DNA of 64,000 nucleotides. Origin: Gnetum montanum. Lineage: Eukaryota; Streptophyta; Gnetopsida; Gnetales; Gnetaceae. A program made the position numbers and the translations under genes. The notes beneath the pieces are model-generated. The model was not told where the DNA came from. It searched no databases and saw only the letters and a program-made list of their open reading frames with translations. The DNA is taken from assembly GCA_015680685.1 (NCBI GenBank), contig MNCI01034697.1, positions 136,059 to 200,058 of the forward strand, given 5' to 3'. This document shows, one piece after another, positions 1 through 11,289 of this stretch; position 1 is the first letter of the stretch, and every line of letters starts with the position of its first letter.

Positions 1-2
1 TA

Positions 3-828
3 AGACCCATCACACCTAAGTCTTTTGCAGGACATAGCTTCATCATCACTGCAACTGAATACTTCACAAAGTGGATGGAGGCTATTCCCCTAAGAAAGAC
101 TACATCTCAACAGGTTTGCCACTTTATCTTGGATAACATAGTAATAAGATTTGGTCTTCCCATGACTATTGTGACGGACAACAAGCCATAATTTAGTAGT
201 GTGGAAACCAAAACCTTTTGTGACAACCTTGGCATTAAGTACTCTTTTTCATTACCGTACTACCAACAAGCCAATGGTTAGGCTGAGGCAACAAATAAAG
301 CCATTATCAACCTTCTTAAAAAGATGCTCAATAGCAATAATAGGTATTGACATGAGCAAATCCTCTACGTGTTGTGGGCTTACCGTATGACATGTCGGAC
401 AACTACAAGTAAGACTCCACATAGTCTCGTTTACGGATTTGAGGTAGTGTTATCTCTTGAATTGCTGGTTCCATCACTTCAGATGATCCTCTCAAACATT
501 GTAGATGAGGCTTAAAACAACAAGTCAAGGATCATCGATCTTGACTCTGTAGAGGAGGAGTGTGCCCAAACACTTGATCACATCAAATGGTACCAAGATA
601 AATAATGGCAAAATCACCACTGCAATGTACATCAATGGCCAAATCAAAAAAGGGAACCTAGTCCTCAAGGCTATTCATGAACATGTAAACAAATTCTCAG
701 CCAACTGGGAAGGTGCTTTTGTAGTCATGAAAGCCTATGAGAACGAGGCCTTCAAACTGGCTAATATGGATGGCAACAAGTTCACGAATCTCGTTAACCA
801 CTTGTATCTCAAGCCATACTACGTCTAA
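3..828 (+). pseudogene. Integrase (partial, decayed), element A
   Basis: The reading starts just after the first catalytic Asp of a Ty3-type integrase core. The phrase HSFIITATEYFTKWMEAIPL is followed by the second catalytic Asp in TDN at 177-179 and by the catalytic Glu in AEATNK at 285-287. The frame from base 3 has stops at the Gln/Trp-type positions after TDNKP and ANG, and it shifts near 590. A last open stretch, 562-828, carries the integrase C-terminus (GNLVLKAI ... NHLYLKPYYV) and ends at a true-looking stop. In a working element the enzyme joins cDNA ends to chromosomal DNA. This copy cannot encode a functional enzyme. Confidence 0.85.
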
Positions 829-839
829 CACAAAGGATT

Positions 840-1200
840 ACATCAGGTACAGAGCAAGGTAATACAATTATTCACTACAACATAAAATTGGCAAAGCTTG
901 TCCTCTACAACATAAAACTAGCAAAGAATGTCCACTATGATGTAAAATTGGCACAGATAGTCCGCTATGATTATAAACTAGTATAACACATCCTTGGGCT
1001 ATGACATAAAGCTGGCACCCACAGCATGGTCTGCTACAACCTTAAACTGGCCATCCACCATCTACTATGACATTAAACTAGCACAACGATCTATTAGGAC
1101 CTTAAACTAGCACATTACGGTTTGCTGGGACTTTAAACCAACACATCTGATGATCTAGAAAGACCTTAAACTAGGTTCGTAGTGCAATGACTCCTAGCTC
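840..1200 (+). repeat. Short tandem repeats after integrase (Tat module repeat), element A
   Basis: About nine degenerate units of roughly 35-40 bp each carry a core like CTATGAC-TTAAACTAGCAC. The same repeat family recurs just after integrase in C (minus strand, 38780-39215) and D (56815-56900). It also recurs around 5930-6090, 42830-43110, 53755-53800 and 62160-62460, always at module boundaries of Tat elements. No reading frame crosses the block. Confidence 0.85.
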
Positions 1201-2543
1201 ACATCCAAAACCCCACGAACAAACGCGTGCATACTTTAAAACTTTTGGACAACACTGGGTGGGACATTGCATTTTTAGAATGCAGTTTACATTGCTAAGA
1301 AAACATCCTCTAGAACACATGTAGCATCATTGCCCTTGGCATCTTGTTGATCCTGCAAAGATGTTGTTTGACATCTTGCTGATCTTTTGGAGCTATCGCT
1401 ACGACAACCACTCATCCTAGCAGTAGCTCTAGTTGTCAGCACCTACTGCTGGAGTCCCAACACTATTGTGGCCTAGCCACAAGGTTGCCACCCTCCAGCC
1501 CTCACCATCATCCAAGTCCAAGAGGTGTTCACTTGTTAGGCTCCTCACCTTGCAGCTAGATTGCATGATGTTTTCCTTGGGTGAGGAATCCTGAGCACCT
1601 ACATCATTGCTATTCCTAGTCTCTTCGATGCCATCATTTCCAGCCTGCTGTGGCCAGGATCTGTGCTGGCCTTCCTAATTTGGACATCACACACCTCAAC
1701 AACAATACTCACCACTCTAGTGATGTCTAAAGCAAGAAGGACTTTTCTCTTACTTCACTTCATGATTGTTTTTTCTGGTTTTCTCTCTATTTTTTTTGTA
1801 GGATACAAGCCAAGATGGCATTCTTCAGAGATGTGCTTCACCACAAGAGCAAGACACTACATTTTTTTGAAGTAATCACTTTGGTTAGCTTAGCTACTTA
1901 GGAGTTCACACCCTATTCTCCCTTTCAGCTAGTTTAACCTCCATTCCTTATACTTGTAACTTTTTGTATTCTTTTACAGGCTTTCTCGATGCACAAAGCC
2001 CCTTCACATACCCAACTGCTAAGTCCACAGTCGACGTAACACAACTCGTCCCATGGGAAGCACTTTTAGGTAGGTCAAAGCCCAAATGGATGTAACATAA
2101 CTCATCCTAGGGAGGAAACACTTGTCCTACAACAACAACAAGGTTTTCTACAAGCGAACGTGGGTGTATAACAAAGGAAGAGAATAGAAAGTGCAAAAGA
2201 GCAGAAAAAAAGTGCCTAAAAAATGGCACAACACTTGCTTTACACTCTCTTTTGCCATAAATCAACCATCTCTAAGCACTTTGATGAGAGGTCAAAGGCC
2301 AAAAAGAAACACACCCATGTGTGCTGGCTTCCTCATAAGCACTCAAATGAGGGATCACGCTATAGCAACAACTTTTCAAAGCATTACACCTTACACTCAT
2401 TTCTTCTTTGAATTTGTTTCCTCAAATCCATCCCATACCCCCTATCCTACATCACTCTCCCAGTACTCTCAAACATAGTGAAGTGTCATCTAAGTGGATA
2501 ATGAAGAATGATGGTGTCTAGTTCTTAATGGTGTTTCATATTG
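1201..2543 (+). other. Noncoding 3' region of element A with a possible splice acceptor
   Basis: No protein-like frame is supported here. The region holds a strong pyrimidine tract ending in GTAG at 1801, followed by GATACAAGCC. Related tracts end in CAG or TAG at the equivalent place of C (minus strand, AG at 38197-38198) and H (minus strand, AG at 61867-61868). That suggests a conserved acceptor between integrase and the 3' LTR, but no RNA evidence is available. Confidence 0.5.
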
Positions 2544-2595
2544 TTTGTTGACGTCTCTCAGGTAGATCCTCCAAATGTCAACAAAGAGGGGCCAT
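2544..2595 (+). promoter_or_regulatory. PPT stem-loop and polypurine tract, element A
   Basis: Arm TTTGTTGACGT (2544-2554) pairs with ATGTCAACAAA (2575-2585). Its 3' side runs into the polypurine tract AAAGAGGGG (2583-2591), and the LTR starts four bases later with TGAAACACC. The polypurine tract is the known primer for plus-strand DNA synthesis. The same arrangement, with base changes on both arms, recurs in C, D and H. Confidence 0.8.
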
Positions 2596-2940
2596 TGAAA
2601 CACCATAAAATTTCAGAACTCTCATGATTCAGCAGTCTTGAGATCTCTGCAAGGGTTCTTGCAAGCATGGTATCATGTTGGACCATGTAGACAACAACCT
2701 CTGCAGCATAGTCAACGTGGTACCCAACCATAAGGCTAGTTTGCATGAAAGAGGCACTGAGGGTAGACCACACAGTTCAACAAATTTTCTATCTCCTGGG
2801 CTGATAGGCTTGCTACACCTTCTAGCTTGCCCAACTTGACACTTGACCCGGCTGACGGTCTATCCAGGGACCATGCTAGGAACTGTTGAAGGTGTTTAGG
2901 ATGGACTAAACAATTTGGCAAGTTTTCTAACTATAGGAAC

Positions 2941-3750
2941 TTGCTATGCTACACTACACTGCATAGTATAGCAGGCCTTGGGGAGACTGATTACACCCAA
3001 AAAATACATATTGACAACAATTCTATCCTTCAGCATATCTGCCCCACTTCATCCTTGATGCACAAGTAACGTGACATAGCAAAAATGTGGAAAATTTCAT
3101 TAGAAATCCTCTTCACTCAAGTGCTACATTGTGCTATGCTATGTAGCATAGCATAGTGTAGCAGGGATGCACTTTGCTGACTCTCATACTCAGATGGCTC
3201 TGATGGAGTAGGTACACTTGCCCATACTTCAACCGTCAAACAATTTTGCTCTGCTAACATGCTAAGACATAACTAACATCCCATGACCAAATGTTTGGAA
3301 GATTGAGTTAGAATCCAAGCCAAACTAGGTGCTATGCTATGCTATGTAGCGTAGCATAGTGTAGCAAGGACAAAACATACGAAGGCCCTATTCCAAGTGG
3401 TTTTAGCAAGAGGATTGCACTTGATTAGACTTCAGCCTACAAGATTGATTGTCCCACTTCACCCTTAGGCTCCAAGTAATGTTTCTTGACAAATCATTGC
3501 AGATTAGAAAAGGATGCATGTCATATTGGCTGCTATGTTGTGCTATGCTGCACAGCATAGCACGACGTAGTGAGGATGAAAAACACCAAAGTGTACCAAG
3601 GATGAACTCAGCAGGTCCTAAACCTTTCAGCATGAAAGACAAGGTTGCAGTTGCTTGCCTGGCCAAGCCTCAAATAGGTATTCTTGGCTTTTAGGCAAGA
3701 TTTCTTTCAAGACTAGCAGCTACGCTACGCAGTGTAGCATAGTGTAGCAT
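2941..3750. repeat. Spaced palindromes in U3 of LTR A
   Basis: Five imperfect inverted repeats made from GCTAYGCTRC / GYAGCRTAGC lie near 2941-2973, 3124-3164, 3332-3366, 3533-3570 and 3716-3750. The spacing is roughly 185-205 bp. The intervening sequences are also loosely similar, so U3 seems to be built from ~190-bp subrepeats, each containing one palindrome. Confidence 0.75.
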
Positions 3751-4201
3751 GTGAGCATTTACTCTAGTCCAGTACGTTGGGTAGCGTAAACAGTGTAACA
3801 CCTGCATAGAAGCCCCAAGACATCTTCAGTTAGCTCCAAAACTTGGTAGCGATAGTTACTCTCATCCTAGCATCTCTTCAATAGATAAAATCAGCAAGTT
3901 TGCTTTGTTTTGCACCCCCTAACTATCCCCTGAAGTTGTTGCTACACTTGGCCCTGCTCACAAGAGTAGAGAAGACGTAGTCTTGGAGCATAGGCTCCAC
4001 TTTGTATTCATTGTTGGCATTTTTCCTTGTAACAAATGTGGTTGTTCATTGGATTCTAGCACATGCAATTTCAGTAGTATGATCACAACGTAGTAGGTCT
4101 TACATCCAGCATCACACAATAGCATGGCATAGTCACATCTACACTCTGTGGGACCCAGGACATGTGGCATCCAAGCCACGTTTCTCTACCACATCTGACT
4201 C

Positions 4202-4209
4202 TATAAATA
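4202..4209 (+). promoter_or_regulatory. TATA box of LTR A
   Basis: TATAAATA, in CTCTATAAATACCCTGG, points to the right, the same direction as pol. The equivalent box is found in every Tat LTR of the window, so it is likely the element promoter. Confidence 0.75.
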
Positions 4210-4798
4210 CCCTGGTGAACAATGCTCAAGTGGTTGGCTTGGAGCATTCAATTGACATTTTGCAATTACTTCTCTGGAAATTGGCTTCTTGGTTGGCATC
4301 TTGACATTTTGGCTTTCTGATGATTGGCTTTGGCAAGGAGATCAATAAGCAAAAGGGTCCCTGTTAGCAAGCTATTGACAACAGTTTGAGGAGCTGTGAC
4401 TGTATTGCTTCATTGCAAGTTGTGCCTATCCACATTGCATATTTGTTGTACACCTTCAGTCAAGCAAAGATCAGATCCCCCGATCTTGGGACAGTGCACT
4501 TTCTCACCCAAGATCGCTTCATTTTATTTTGTTATTTTTCATGTTTTGCATTATTATCAATTGATTTATGTTTGTCATTCATCGCTCAACATGCATATAA
4601 CATCTTTAAAACCAACATTTATGGAAGGTTATTGTACACTAATTAAGTCCCTGTCGGATCGACCAAACTATTCAGGAAACCCCACTTCCGTTTACTCCAG
4701 CATGGCCCTTGCACAGATCTAGGGTTAGGCTGTATGCCTGATGACCTCTCGGTGTTCCAGCCATCGACATTTTTGATTGCTACAACAAGCCCATGGCC

Positions 4799-5710
4799 AA
4801 TGACAAAAACTTACTCAATGCAATGGACTAAGTCAGGTAGTCCCTCATGTAGAGAAACACAACTTTAAGCTTGTATGACCTAATCATGACTTTCATCACA
4901 CATCATGAGGTGCTAGTCAAAATGGTGACCTCCATACCCATTAGTGAGGATATTCCTACTAATGAAGAAGTCATCCATGTAGTGATGATTCCTCCACCAC
5001 CAGGGGAGGAGAAATCAACACCCTTAATATTTTAGGATAGCAAAATTAAGGTTAATCCCTTAAAAGAAGTGACTACAACCCCTTTATTCATAACCTTATG
5101 CATAGGACAATTTAAAATACATCCAATGCATGTTGATGATGGAGTTACAACTAACATCATCCCTTCCACCATTTTTGAATGCTTGGGCTTAACTAAGCAA
5201 GTACAACCTACAACCATTGCAGCTCTTAAGTCCTTCAATGAATCAAGAGTTGCTATCAAGGGATCTATCTCCTTAGATTTTGTAGCTAGAGAACAATTCC
5301 CTACAATTGCAAACTTCTTGGTGGTGGAAGAGACACTAGGATTCAACCTGATCTTGGAAAGATCTTGGTTGGCTCAGTTATGAGTTATGCCCTCACCCAT
5401 CCATTAAAAAATTCACCTTCCTTATGAGGAAGTTAAAATCATCATTCATGGTGATAATGCGGTTCCCCTAGCTTTCAACAACATATACATAGAATAGGGG
5501 TTAAAAGTGGAGTTTCAAGAAGAAGCTCCTAGCCATGAAGAGAAAAAACCCAAGATAGCCAATGATGATAATGGTGGGTAATGGGATACATTATGGGATG
5601 AACTTCCTTTTAACATCATAAGCGAAGGGGATGGTGAATACAATCTTGTGTAGAATAGGCCTTACTGACTTCCTAATCTTGTAGGATTAGGAAGAATTTG
5701 CACAAGTGAA
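4799..5710 (+). pseudogene. Gag-pol linker and aspartic protease, element D
   Basis: The linker phrase NTTLSLYDLIM is shared with C and H and is followed by the retropepsin-like domain. The active-site region reads HVDDGVTTNII, near 5135. The C-terminal signature LILERSWLAQL ends at 5383, where a stop interrupts, and homology continues to about 5710 (PSPIH, IHLPYEE). The domain processes the element polyprotein. The open stretch 5069-5383 is the cleanest part. Several stops make the whole a pseudogene. Confidence 0.8.
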
Positions 5711-5929
5711 GTTCACCTTAACCTTCCCATGCATCGATAATGATATAGCCTTACTTTTTAGTTACAGTTTATTACATATGCAATTGTTGTTTTATGCTTT
5801 ATGCACAAAGCCTAATGCATGTATCCTAAGTTCATTTGCATTTTTATCTACCACATATAGTTATTTTTACTTACATTTTAAACATAAAAATGGTGCCTCT
5901 TTCATGCATGATCTGTTATGACCTTAAGC

Positions 5930-6090
5930 TAACATTCTCATCCGCTAAGACGTTAAACTAGCACCATGTTCGCTAAGACGTTAAACTGGTTGTACAGTCC
6001 ACTAAGACTCTAAACTAGTGATATGGCTTACCATGGCCTTAAGTTGGCAAAACTATATAACCTATGCCCCTAATGGCCTAAAACTAGTAA
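5930..6090 (+). repeat. Short tandem repeats after protease, element D
   Basis: Four to five degenerate units with the core CTAAGACGTTAAACTAGC are of the same family as the block after integrase in A. The stretch 5711-6417 otherwise holds only AT-rich noncoding sequence. Confidence 0.75.
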
Positions 6091-6417
6091 ACATCCCTTT
6101 TATTACCATATCTCTCATTGCTTAGCCTATTAATCACATCAATTAGCCATTTGAGTTTATAACCAAAAAACATCAACATAACTATTTTCAAGGTTTATAA
6201 TATTTACAATATTCACCACTAATATAAATGCATATAGCCAAAATAAAATAAATATTTAAATTTAAAATTAAAATGTCCATAACATACATAGCCATAGCCA
6301 TAATGTGTAGCAAGAATGTCAAAAAATAAAAATAATCCATAACATAGTTTTGTCTAATCATAGCCATCAACATAAAAATAAAAACAAGTTAAATTGAAGG
6401 AGGCTGCTAAGTGGCAT

Positions 6418-7902
6418 TCAAAGGAGGAAGTGGTGGGCCATTTCCCTACTAGGGCTGCCAATGTCTCCTAAGGCCTAAAATGCAACAACATATAGATAGT
6501 TAGTAACCCATAGCCAAAATCATAACTTAAAACAAAAACAAAAACATAAAATATATTGAACTTGCAGAGAGTTCAGTTCCATTACTTTCGGGGGTAGATG
6601 GGGAAGGCCTTCCTTAAAAAAATGGAGGATCTGGTCCTTCATCATGTTGACCTAGTTAACATCCCCAAGATCAATGCCAGAAAGAAGGCTGCACCTATCT
6701 ATAGGAGTCCAAGTAGGAGGCTCACAAGTAGTAGCAGCTGTAGAGGTCTCCCCTGTAACTGTGGTGATTTGAAGAGTAGGGGATTTCTCCACCTTGAGAG
6801 TACTTTTGAAAAGCTAATAAGCACTCTTGACTTAGATCCTTTGAATGAACAACTCTCTCTTATGTCGTTCAATTGGCTCTTCCTTAAGCTACTTTAGGTA
6901 GGCCCCATGATCGACCTTATATTGACACTTGTGGGCCTTTTGTGTCTTGCCCCACTTCAGGACCCAAGCACAGTGATTCATTTAGTTCTCAAAATTTTGG
7001 AAGATGAGGTCCATCTACATACATTATTTTTTCATCTCCCATAGAATCACTACTTTGTCCTGAACAACATGGTAGTAGCAGGCCCATGTGTTCTCCTTAG
7101 TCTATAACTACCTTGAGTTAACCACTTGGACTTTCACAAAGGCTTTATGATCTTTGGGATCCCTAATCATATCCTCTTGCCTTTGAGTCTTTTCCCTCAA
7201 GGCCATAACTTCCTCCTCTAGGGATTTATTAGACCTCTCTAACTTCCATGAAGGTTTTATACACAACATTGCTAAATTAGTGGTAGTGCCGTACAACTTC
7301 ACGAGTACACTAGATACATAAGAGGGAATTCTAGGCAAGTAGTTTACCTCCATGTCTCTGTTGGGATCCCACTCCATGGATGGTACTATACAAAAATAAA
7401 ATACATTCATAGAACACAACCTTAAATAGCCATAATGCAAACAAAACCTATGAATAAAGCACATAAAAAAAATCCTTACCTATCTCAGGTGTGACCTGAT
7501 GTAATCGATTGATGATGTCCTTAACCATCCCACATAGGAACTCCACTTTGTCTAGAGTCTCTACCCATGGTTTCACATGAAACTTAGGGATGGAAGCTTA
7601 TGTTGTTGGCTCAAGAACTACTGTAAGCATAATAATCATGAAAAGGTTGGGATGACAACCAAGAATAACCAATGAAGTATAGCAAAAACTTTAAGGCATA
7701 GGCATACCTAGCTCCTCCTCCTGTTTCTCCTTTGGGATGATGATGGGAGAGGTACTTGATATTGCCTCACCAAATAAGACATCTAGATCATCTACACCAT
7801 CATTGACAATTCCTTCAACCATAGGTTGCTTTAGGAGTGCCTCCTCTACATGCCTTTGTTTTGCCTCCATTGTACCTTGGGCTGCTATAACCTAATGCTT
7901 AT
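6418..7902 (-). pseudogene. Opposite-strand spliced gene of element D, exons 4-7 (3' half)
   Basis: Reading leftwards, the exons are 7902-7708, 7620-7480, 7385-6586 and 6474-6418 (stop). The introns between them are 87, 94 and 111 bp, all GT-AG. Exon 4 is acidic (DDLDVLFGEA) and matches DNIFDDVS in the copy inside C. Exon 5 (KPWVETLDKVEFL) matches EPWAETPNKLTFM. Exon 6 starts with MEWDPNRDMEV, matching LKWDPKQALKV, contains a coiled-coil-like run (LEEEVMALREKTQRQEDMI) and later PPTWTPID. The function is unknown. The protein family is not recognised, but the gene layout is conserved between D and C. Nonsense codons show that it is decayed. Confidence 0.7.
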
Positions 7903-7938
7903 CTACAAGTATAGCACATAGAAAACCAGTTAACACAT

Positions 7939-8760
7939 TGATGAACCATGATATTGGGACTGTGACATCACATCTGCGATATTGGAGCCTTCTAAGCGAT
8001 ATCAGGCATATGATATCAGGACTTGCCTCGTTGCCTATAAATAAGAGGTAGACGCACTTGGTTTTGGCAATTAGTCTTAGTCCCTTACCCAAACTCTTGC
8101 CTTTTTCCCTTTCCAGAGATAGAATTATTTTTGAGTGTCCGCAGTAGGAGTCATAAAGTAAATAGATCTTTAGTCGAGCATTGTGTACCTAAGCACACCT
8201 TCTGTATGGCAATAAAGATGAACTTTGTGATAAACCTTACAGCATTTGGAATAGCTTAATTAATGTTATTTATAGTAATTAATGCTTTTCTTAGTTAATT
8301 AATGTTCTCTCTCTCACCCTGTTAATCTCTCCTAAGTAAGCACACTTAGGACAACCACTTTGAGCATGTGTGGAACACTTGGTAACCTAGTAATGATTAG
8401 CATTATGTAATCGCAAGAGTATGACACTGGTTCATGATGTGTACGGTAAGTGGGAATGGATGATGGTGTTAGGACTAGTTAGAGTGTAGCCAATTAGTTA
8501 AGTTAAGGTAGTTACTTAATTAGTTCACTTCTCCCTTTGTATCACCAGGACATAAAAATATAAAATCCATAAAAATAATATACCTTAAGTTTACTTAACC
8601 AAACAATCATGCCATATAAGTAAGCTTGAGAAGACAATGATTGACTAACCCATCCTTGTTTCACAAAAGTACATAGCACTTAGTCCTTGGAATTCGACTA
8701 GATCGTGTGTGTACGCTTGTATTCTTATGGTTGAGCATAGGGATACCTCACCACTCATCA
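7939..8760 (+). mobile_element. 5' LTR of element E (822 bp)
   Basis: The LTR starts TGATGAACC and ends CACTCATCA. It pairs with the 3' LTR at 18646-19484. GATAT-rich palindromic motifs precede the TATA box (TATAAATA, 8036-8043). Confidence 0.92.
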
Positions 8761-8761
8761 T

Positions 8762-8779
8762 TGGTGCCACTACGAAGGA
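8762..8779 (+). promoter_or_regulatory. Primer-binding site of element E (decayed)
   Basis: TGGTGCCACTACGAAGGA follows the LTR after a one-base spacer, in the position of the better kept tRNA-Asp-like site of F and G. It matches the plant tRNA-Asp complement at only about 11 of 18 positions. Confidence 0.55.
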
Positions 8780-9430
8780 CCTTATTGTTTGTGTGCTAAT
8801 TAGAACTTAGGAAATCTTTCTCATCCTTGGAATGAACCCTTAGGGTTGGTTATCTTACAATTATTAAAAAGAAGAATATTGCACACTAAATAGACAATCA
8901 TCTCTCCTTCTTCTTACAAAAGTGCTTCATCACCTAGGTCTGATACATGAAATAATTGGAGCCGTAGTACACATGATGATGATTCGCCAGTACCCCAGTA
9001 GTTCCATGTGGTATATGTTCATCCTGATGAATATGTACCAAAATTTACCTTTATCATCCATCAAGATGAACAACTACATTAGTGAGATTTAGAAGGTAAC
9101 ATAGTGTTACCTCCAGATTGCTCAGTCCCGAGCATGCTTCTTTGTGCTCTCACATGAATTGGCATGCAACATTTACAAGCAGAATACATTGTGCATGAAC
9201 ACGACTAGAGAGAGTATCAACCCACGAAGGCATAATGTCAAAGGGACCTACAACATGAGAGACATCACAAGTCTATGAAGGGTAAGTGGTCCCAGGATGT
9301 CCCACATGTCTTAAGTAAAAATGAGGGTGGTGAACTTGCCTTGGGAGGTTTCCCATGAAACAATGTTCCTCCCATTGACTTTGGTCAAGGGGTTGTGTAT
9401 CAGAACCTTCACTCAACCATCCATAATCTA
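8780..9430 (+). other. Untranslated leader of element E
   Basis: AT-rich leader between primer site and gag. I see no coding frame or repeat in it. Confidence 0.5.
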
Positions 9431-11160
9431 GGTTCTAATACCAATGGACACAAAGTGTTTGAAAAAGGAACATAAATGCATAATAAATATGGACATGCTG
9501 ATCATAATCGTGAGTGAGGCTGTGACCATTGAAGAGAAGGTAGCAGGCACCATCATGGTGATGGTACTCCTTCTTCTTTACCTTCATCTCCTTCACCCTC
9601 TCCTTCGGGATTTGGATGCAGTCATAAGGGAAAAGACCTTGAGGATAATAGTAAGTGAAATAGAGGTCATAGACGAAAGAGTTGAGAAAGGGGATGAGGG
9701 CATTCTAGAGAAACTCATCATGAAAGGAGGGAAAGTAGGGAATCACATTGGCATCATAGATGCAATAGACAGTACTATCATGATGAACCCCTATTTGCCA
9801 TCCAAAGTATGCTAGATATAACTAAGGCTGTTAGAGTTCAAATGAGGCATCAAAAAGATAGTAGGATCAAGAGATTAGACATAAATAATATCCTATGATT
9901 TGAAAGAGGATACAACGCTGATCCTGAAGATCATCTACAAGCATTTCATGATGCATGTGCCTTACAAAACATAGAAAACAAATGGCAAAAACTTAAGTTG
10001 TTTCTACGGACACCGATCAAAGAAGTGGAAAGTTGGTACCACTCCTTAGAACCAAAATCCATTCGCAGGTGGAGTATCATGTTAGAACTATTTAATGATA
10101 AGTATCAGACGTACTCCTGAGTGTCCAATCTGCATAAGCAAATCCAAGGATGGAAACAAGATGGACATGAACCCTTGGATGCTGCCATGGGCCAGTATTA
10201 TGCACTGTTACATTATTGCCTAGGCCATGGTTACTCGTAGAGGGAACAACTACACCATCTCGTAGATGGGCTTAGGCATGAAACTCGAAGAACCCTTGGG
10301 ACCTATGCCCAAGGAAGACTATTTAAGNAGGTGGACCAAATGTGGGATTCCCTAGATAATAGATTTCAAACTATTCTCAAAATAGTAGAGGAGTCTAGAG
10401 AGCAAGGTAGTGAATAGGAAAAGAGAAAAAAGAGAAAAGCGGAATATGCATATAACAAGGGTAAGGACAAAGTTGCCATCATCGAAGAGGTTGTGGATTT
10501 GGATATAGATAATGATGGTGGATGTGGGATATGAAAATATGACATCCTAAGGGATATTGCCCTATAATCTCACATCTGCAGGAGTTTGGGGTGTATGCAC
10601 TCAACCCATGATTAAACAGAAGGTAAACACTATGAAGGTTACCTTATCCTCAAGGCAACCCAAGACAGTTCCACCAACCCTTGACATATTATCCAAGTGG
10701 AACTCCACCACAACTAGTTGAGTAGTATCAATAGTGGAAATATCCATAATCATGGGGAATGCCACCACCATGGTAACAGTATCCTTATCGTCAACCTAAC
10801 TAGTATGGATATTACGTATAGCAGTCGATCTCTCCACGTGACTCTACTAGTCATGTCACTCCTTAGCCTCATTGCCAAGCCCATGAGTACTATAGAACTC
10901 CTTCTCCTAGTGGTGATATTCCACAAACATACTATCCTTCTCATTTGGTTGCATCTCTTCCACCCATATCTCCATTACCACCTACTCCAGCCATGTAGGG
11001 TGAGCTCCCTACCTAGCCGCAGCAACGTAATGCTACGAGGGTTATTAACTCTCAATCTACTATTGGTTCCAACAACCNGCTACGAGGGTTATTAACTCTC
11101 AATCTACTATTGGTTCCAACAACCGCATGAAGAAAAGACTTTTTTTAAAACCAACAGTCC
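9431..11160 (+). pseudogene. Gag, element E
   Basis: The capsid-like core is readable from about 9900. It runs ERGYNADPEDHLQAFHDA, then KWQKLKLF, EVESWYHSL, SIRRWSIMLELFNDKY and EPLDAAMGQYYALL, with several stops and shifts. The same core occurs in F and G. A decayed zinc-knuckle end (HPKGYCPI) follows near 10550, and then a long Pro/Ser-rich tail. Gag forms the particle that packages element RNA. Single undetermined bases lie at 10327 and 11078. Confidence 0.75.
11032..11124. repeat. 46-bp exact duplication around an N (assembly artefact likely)
   Basis: 11032-11077 and 11079-11124 are identical and separated only by an undetermined base at 11078. Identical ends abutting an N are typical of two contigs whose overlap was not merged. 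Confidence 0.85.
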
Positions 11161-11289
11161 AACTAAGTCCTTGAAATCACAAGTGGATGATTCTTCAAAT
11201 GCCTCACTATCACTTGAAACTTCAAAACTCTCTTCAACCCAAAAACCGTGCTTAATGCACAAGGTCATGTTGACTCATGTCGTCACTAA

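Larger units (their letters stand above)
1..4784 (+). mobile_element. Element A: 3' portion of a Tat-lineage Ty3/gypsy retrotransposon
   Basis: This is the 3' part of an LTR retrotransposon whose 5' part lies left of the window. In order it shows a decayed integrase, a block of short tandem repeats, a noncoding 3' region, a hairpin with a polypurine tract, and a complete 3' LTR ending ..GCTACA at 4784. The integrase C-terminus closely matches the better kept Tat element C on the other strand. Immediately after the LTR the sequence changes, in mid reading frame, to the gag-protease linker of another Tat element (D). A therefore inserted into D. The matching target duplication (predicted ACAAG) would lie outside the window. 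Confidence 0.85.
2596..4784 (+). mobile_element. 3' LTR of element A (2189 bp)
   Basis: The LTR starts TGAAACACC just after the polypurine tract and ends GATTGCTACA. Its ends align with those of the LTRs of C, S and H. The U3 part carries five imperfect palindromes built from GCTATGCTAC/GTAGCATAGC. A TATA box lies at 4202-4209, and the final ~580 bp correspond to R/U5. Confidence 0.9.

Noticed and set aside
2579-2595. TGGCCCCTCTTTGTTGAC read as a primer-binding site, with LTRs in the other orientation
   Set aside because: That would place pol antisense to the LTRs in A, C and H. The TATA boxes, the pol direction and the purine-rich complement AAAGAGGGG directly before the LTR all show that it is the polypurine tract.
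2941-3750. Regularly spaced palindromes resembling a CRISPR array
   Set aside because: Spacing is ~190 bp, spacers are themselves similar, the arms vary, and the location is a plant LTR. There is no leader and there are no cas genes.
4386-4722. Overlapping open frames of 86 and 108 codons in LTR A
   Set aside because: They lie in R/U5 of the LTR, and the other Tat LTRs give no matching protein.
6598-6897. 99-codon + strand frame as a host gene
   Set aside because: It is the reverse of exon 6 of the D opposite-strand gene, which is supported by homology to C.
9444-9815. 123-codon open frame in E
   Set aside because: Repetitive hydrophobic/basic composition. A different frame across the same bases joins the recognisable Gag core, so this is a shadow frame.
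10718-11095. 125-codon open frame in the Gag tail of E
   Set aside because: It crosses the N and the duplicated 46 bp, and an alternative Pro-rich frame fits the Gag tail better.
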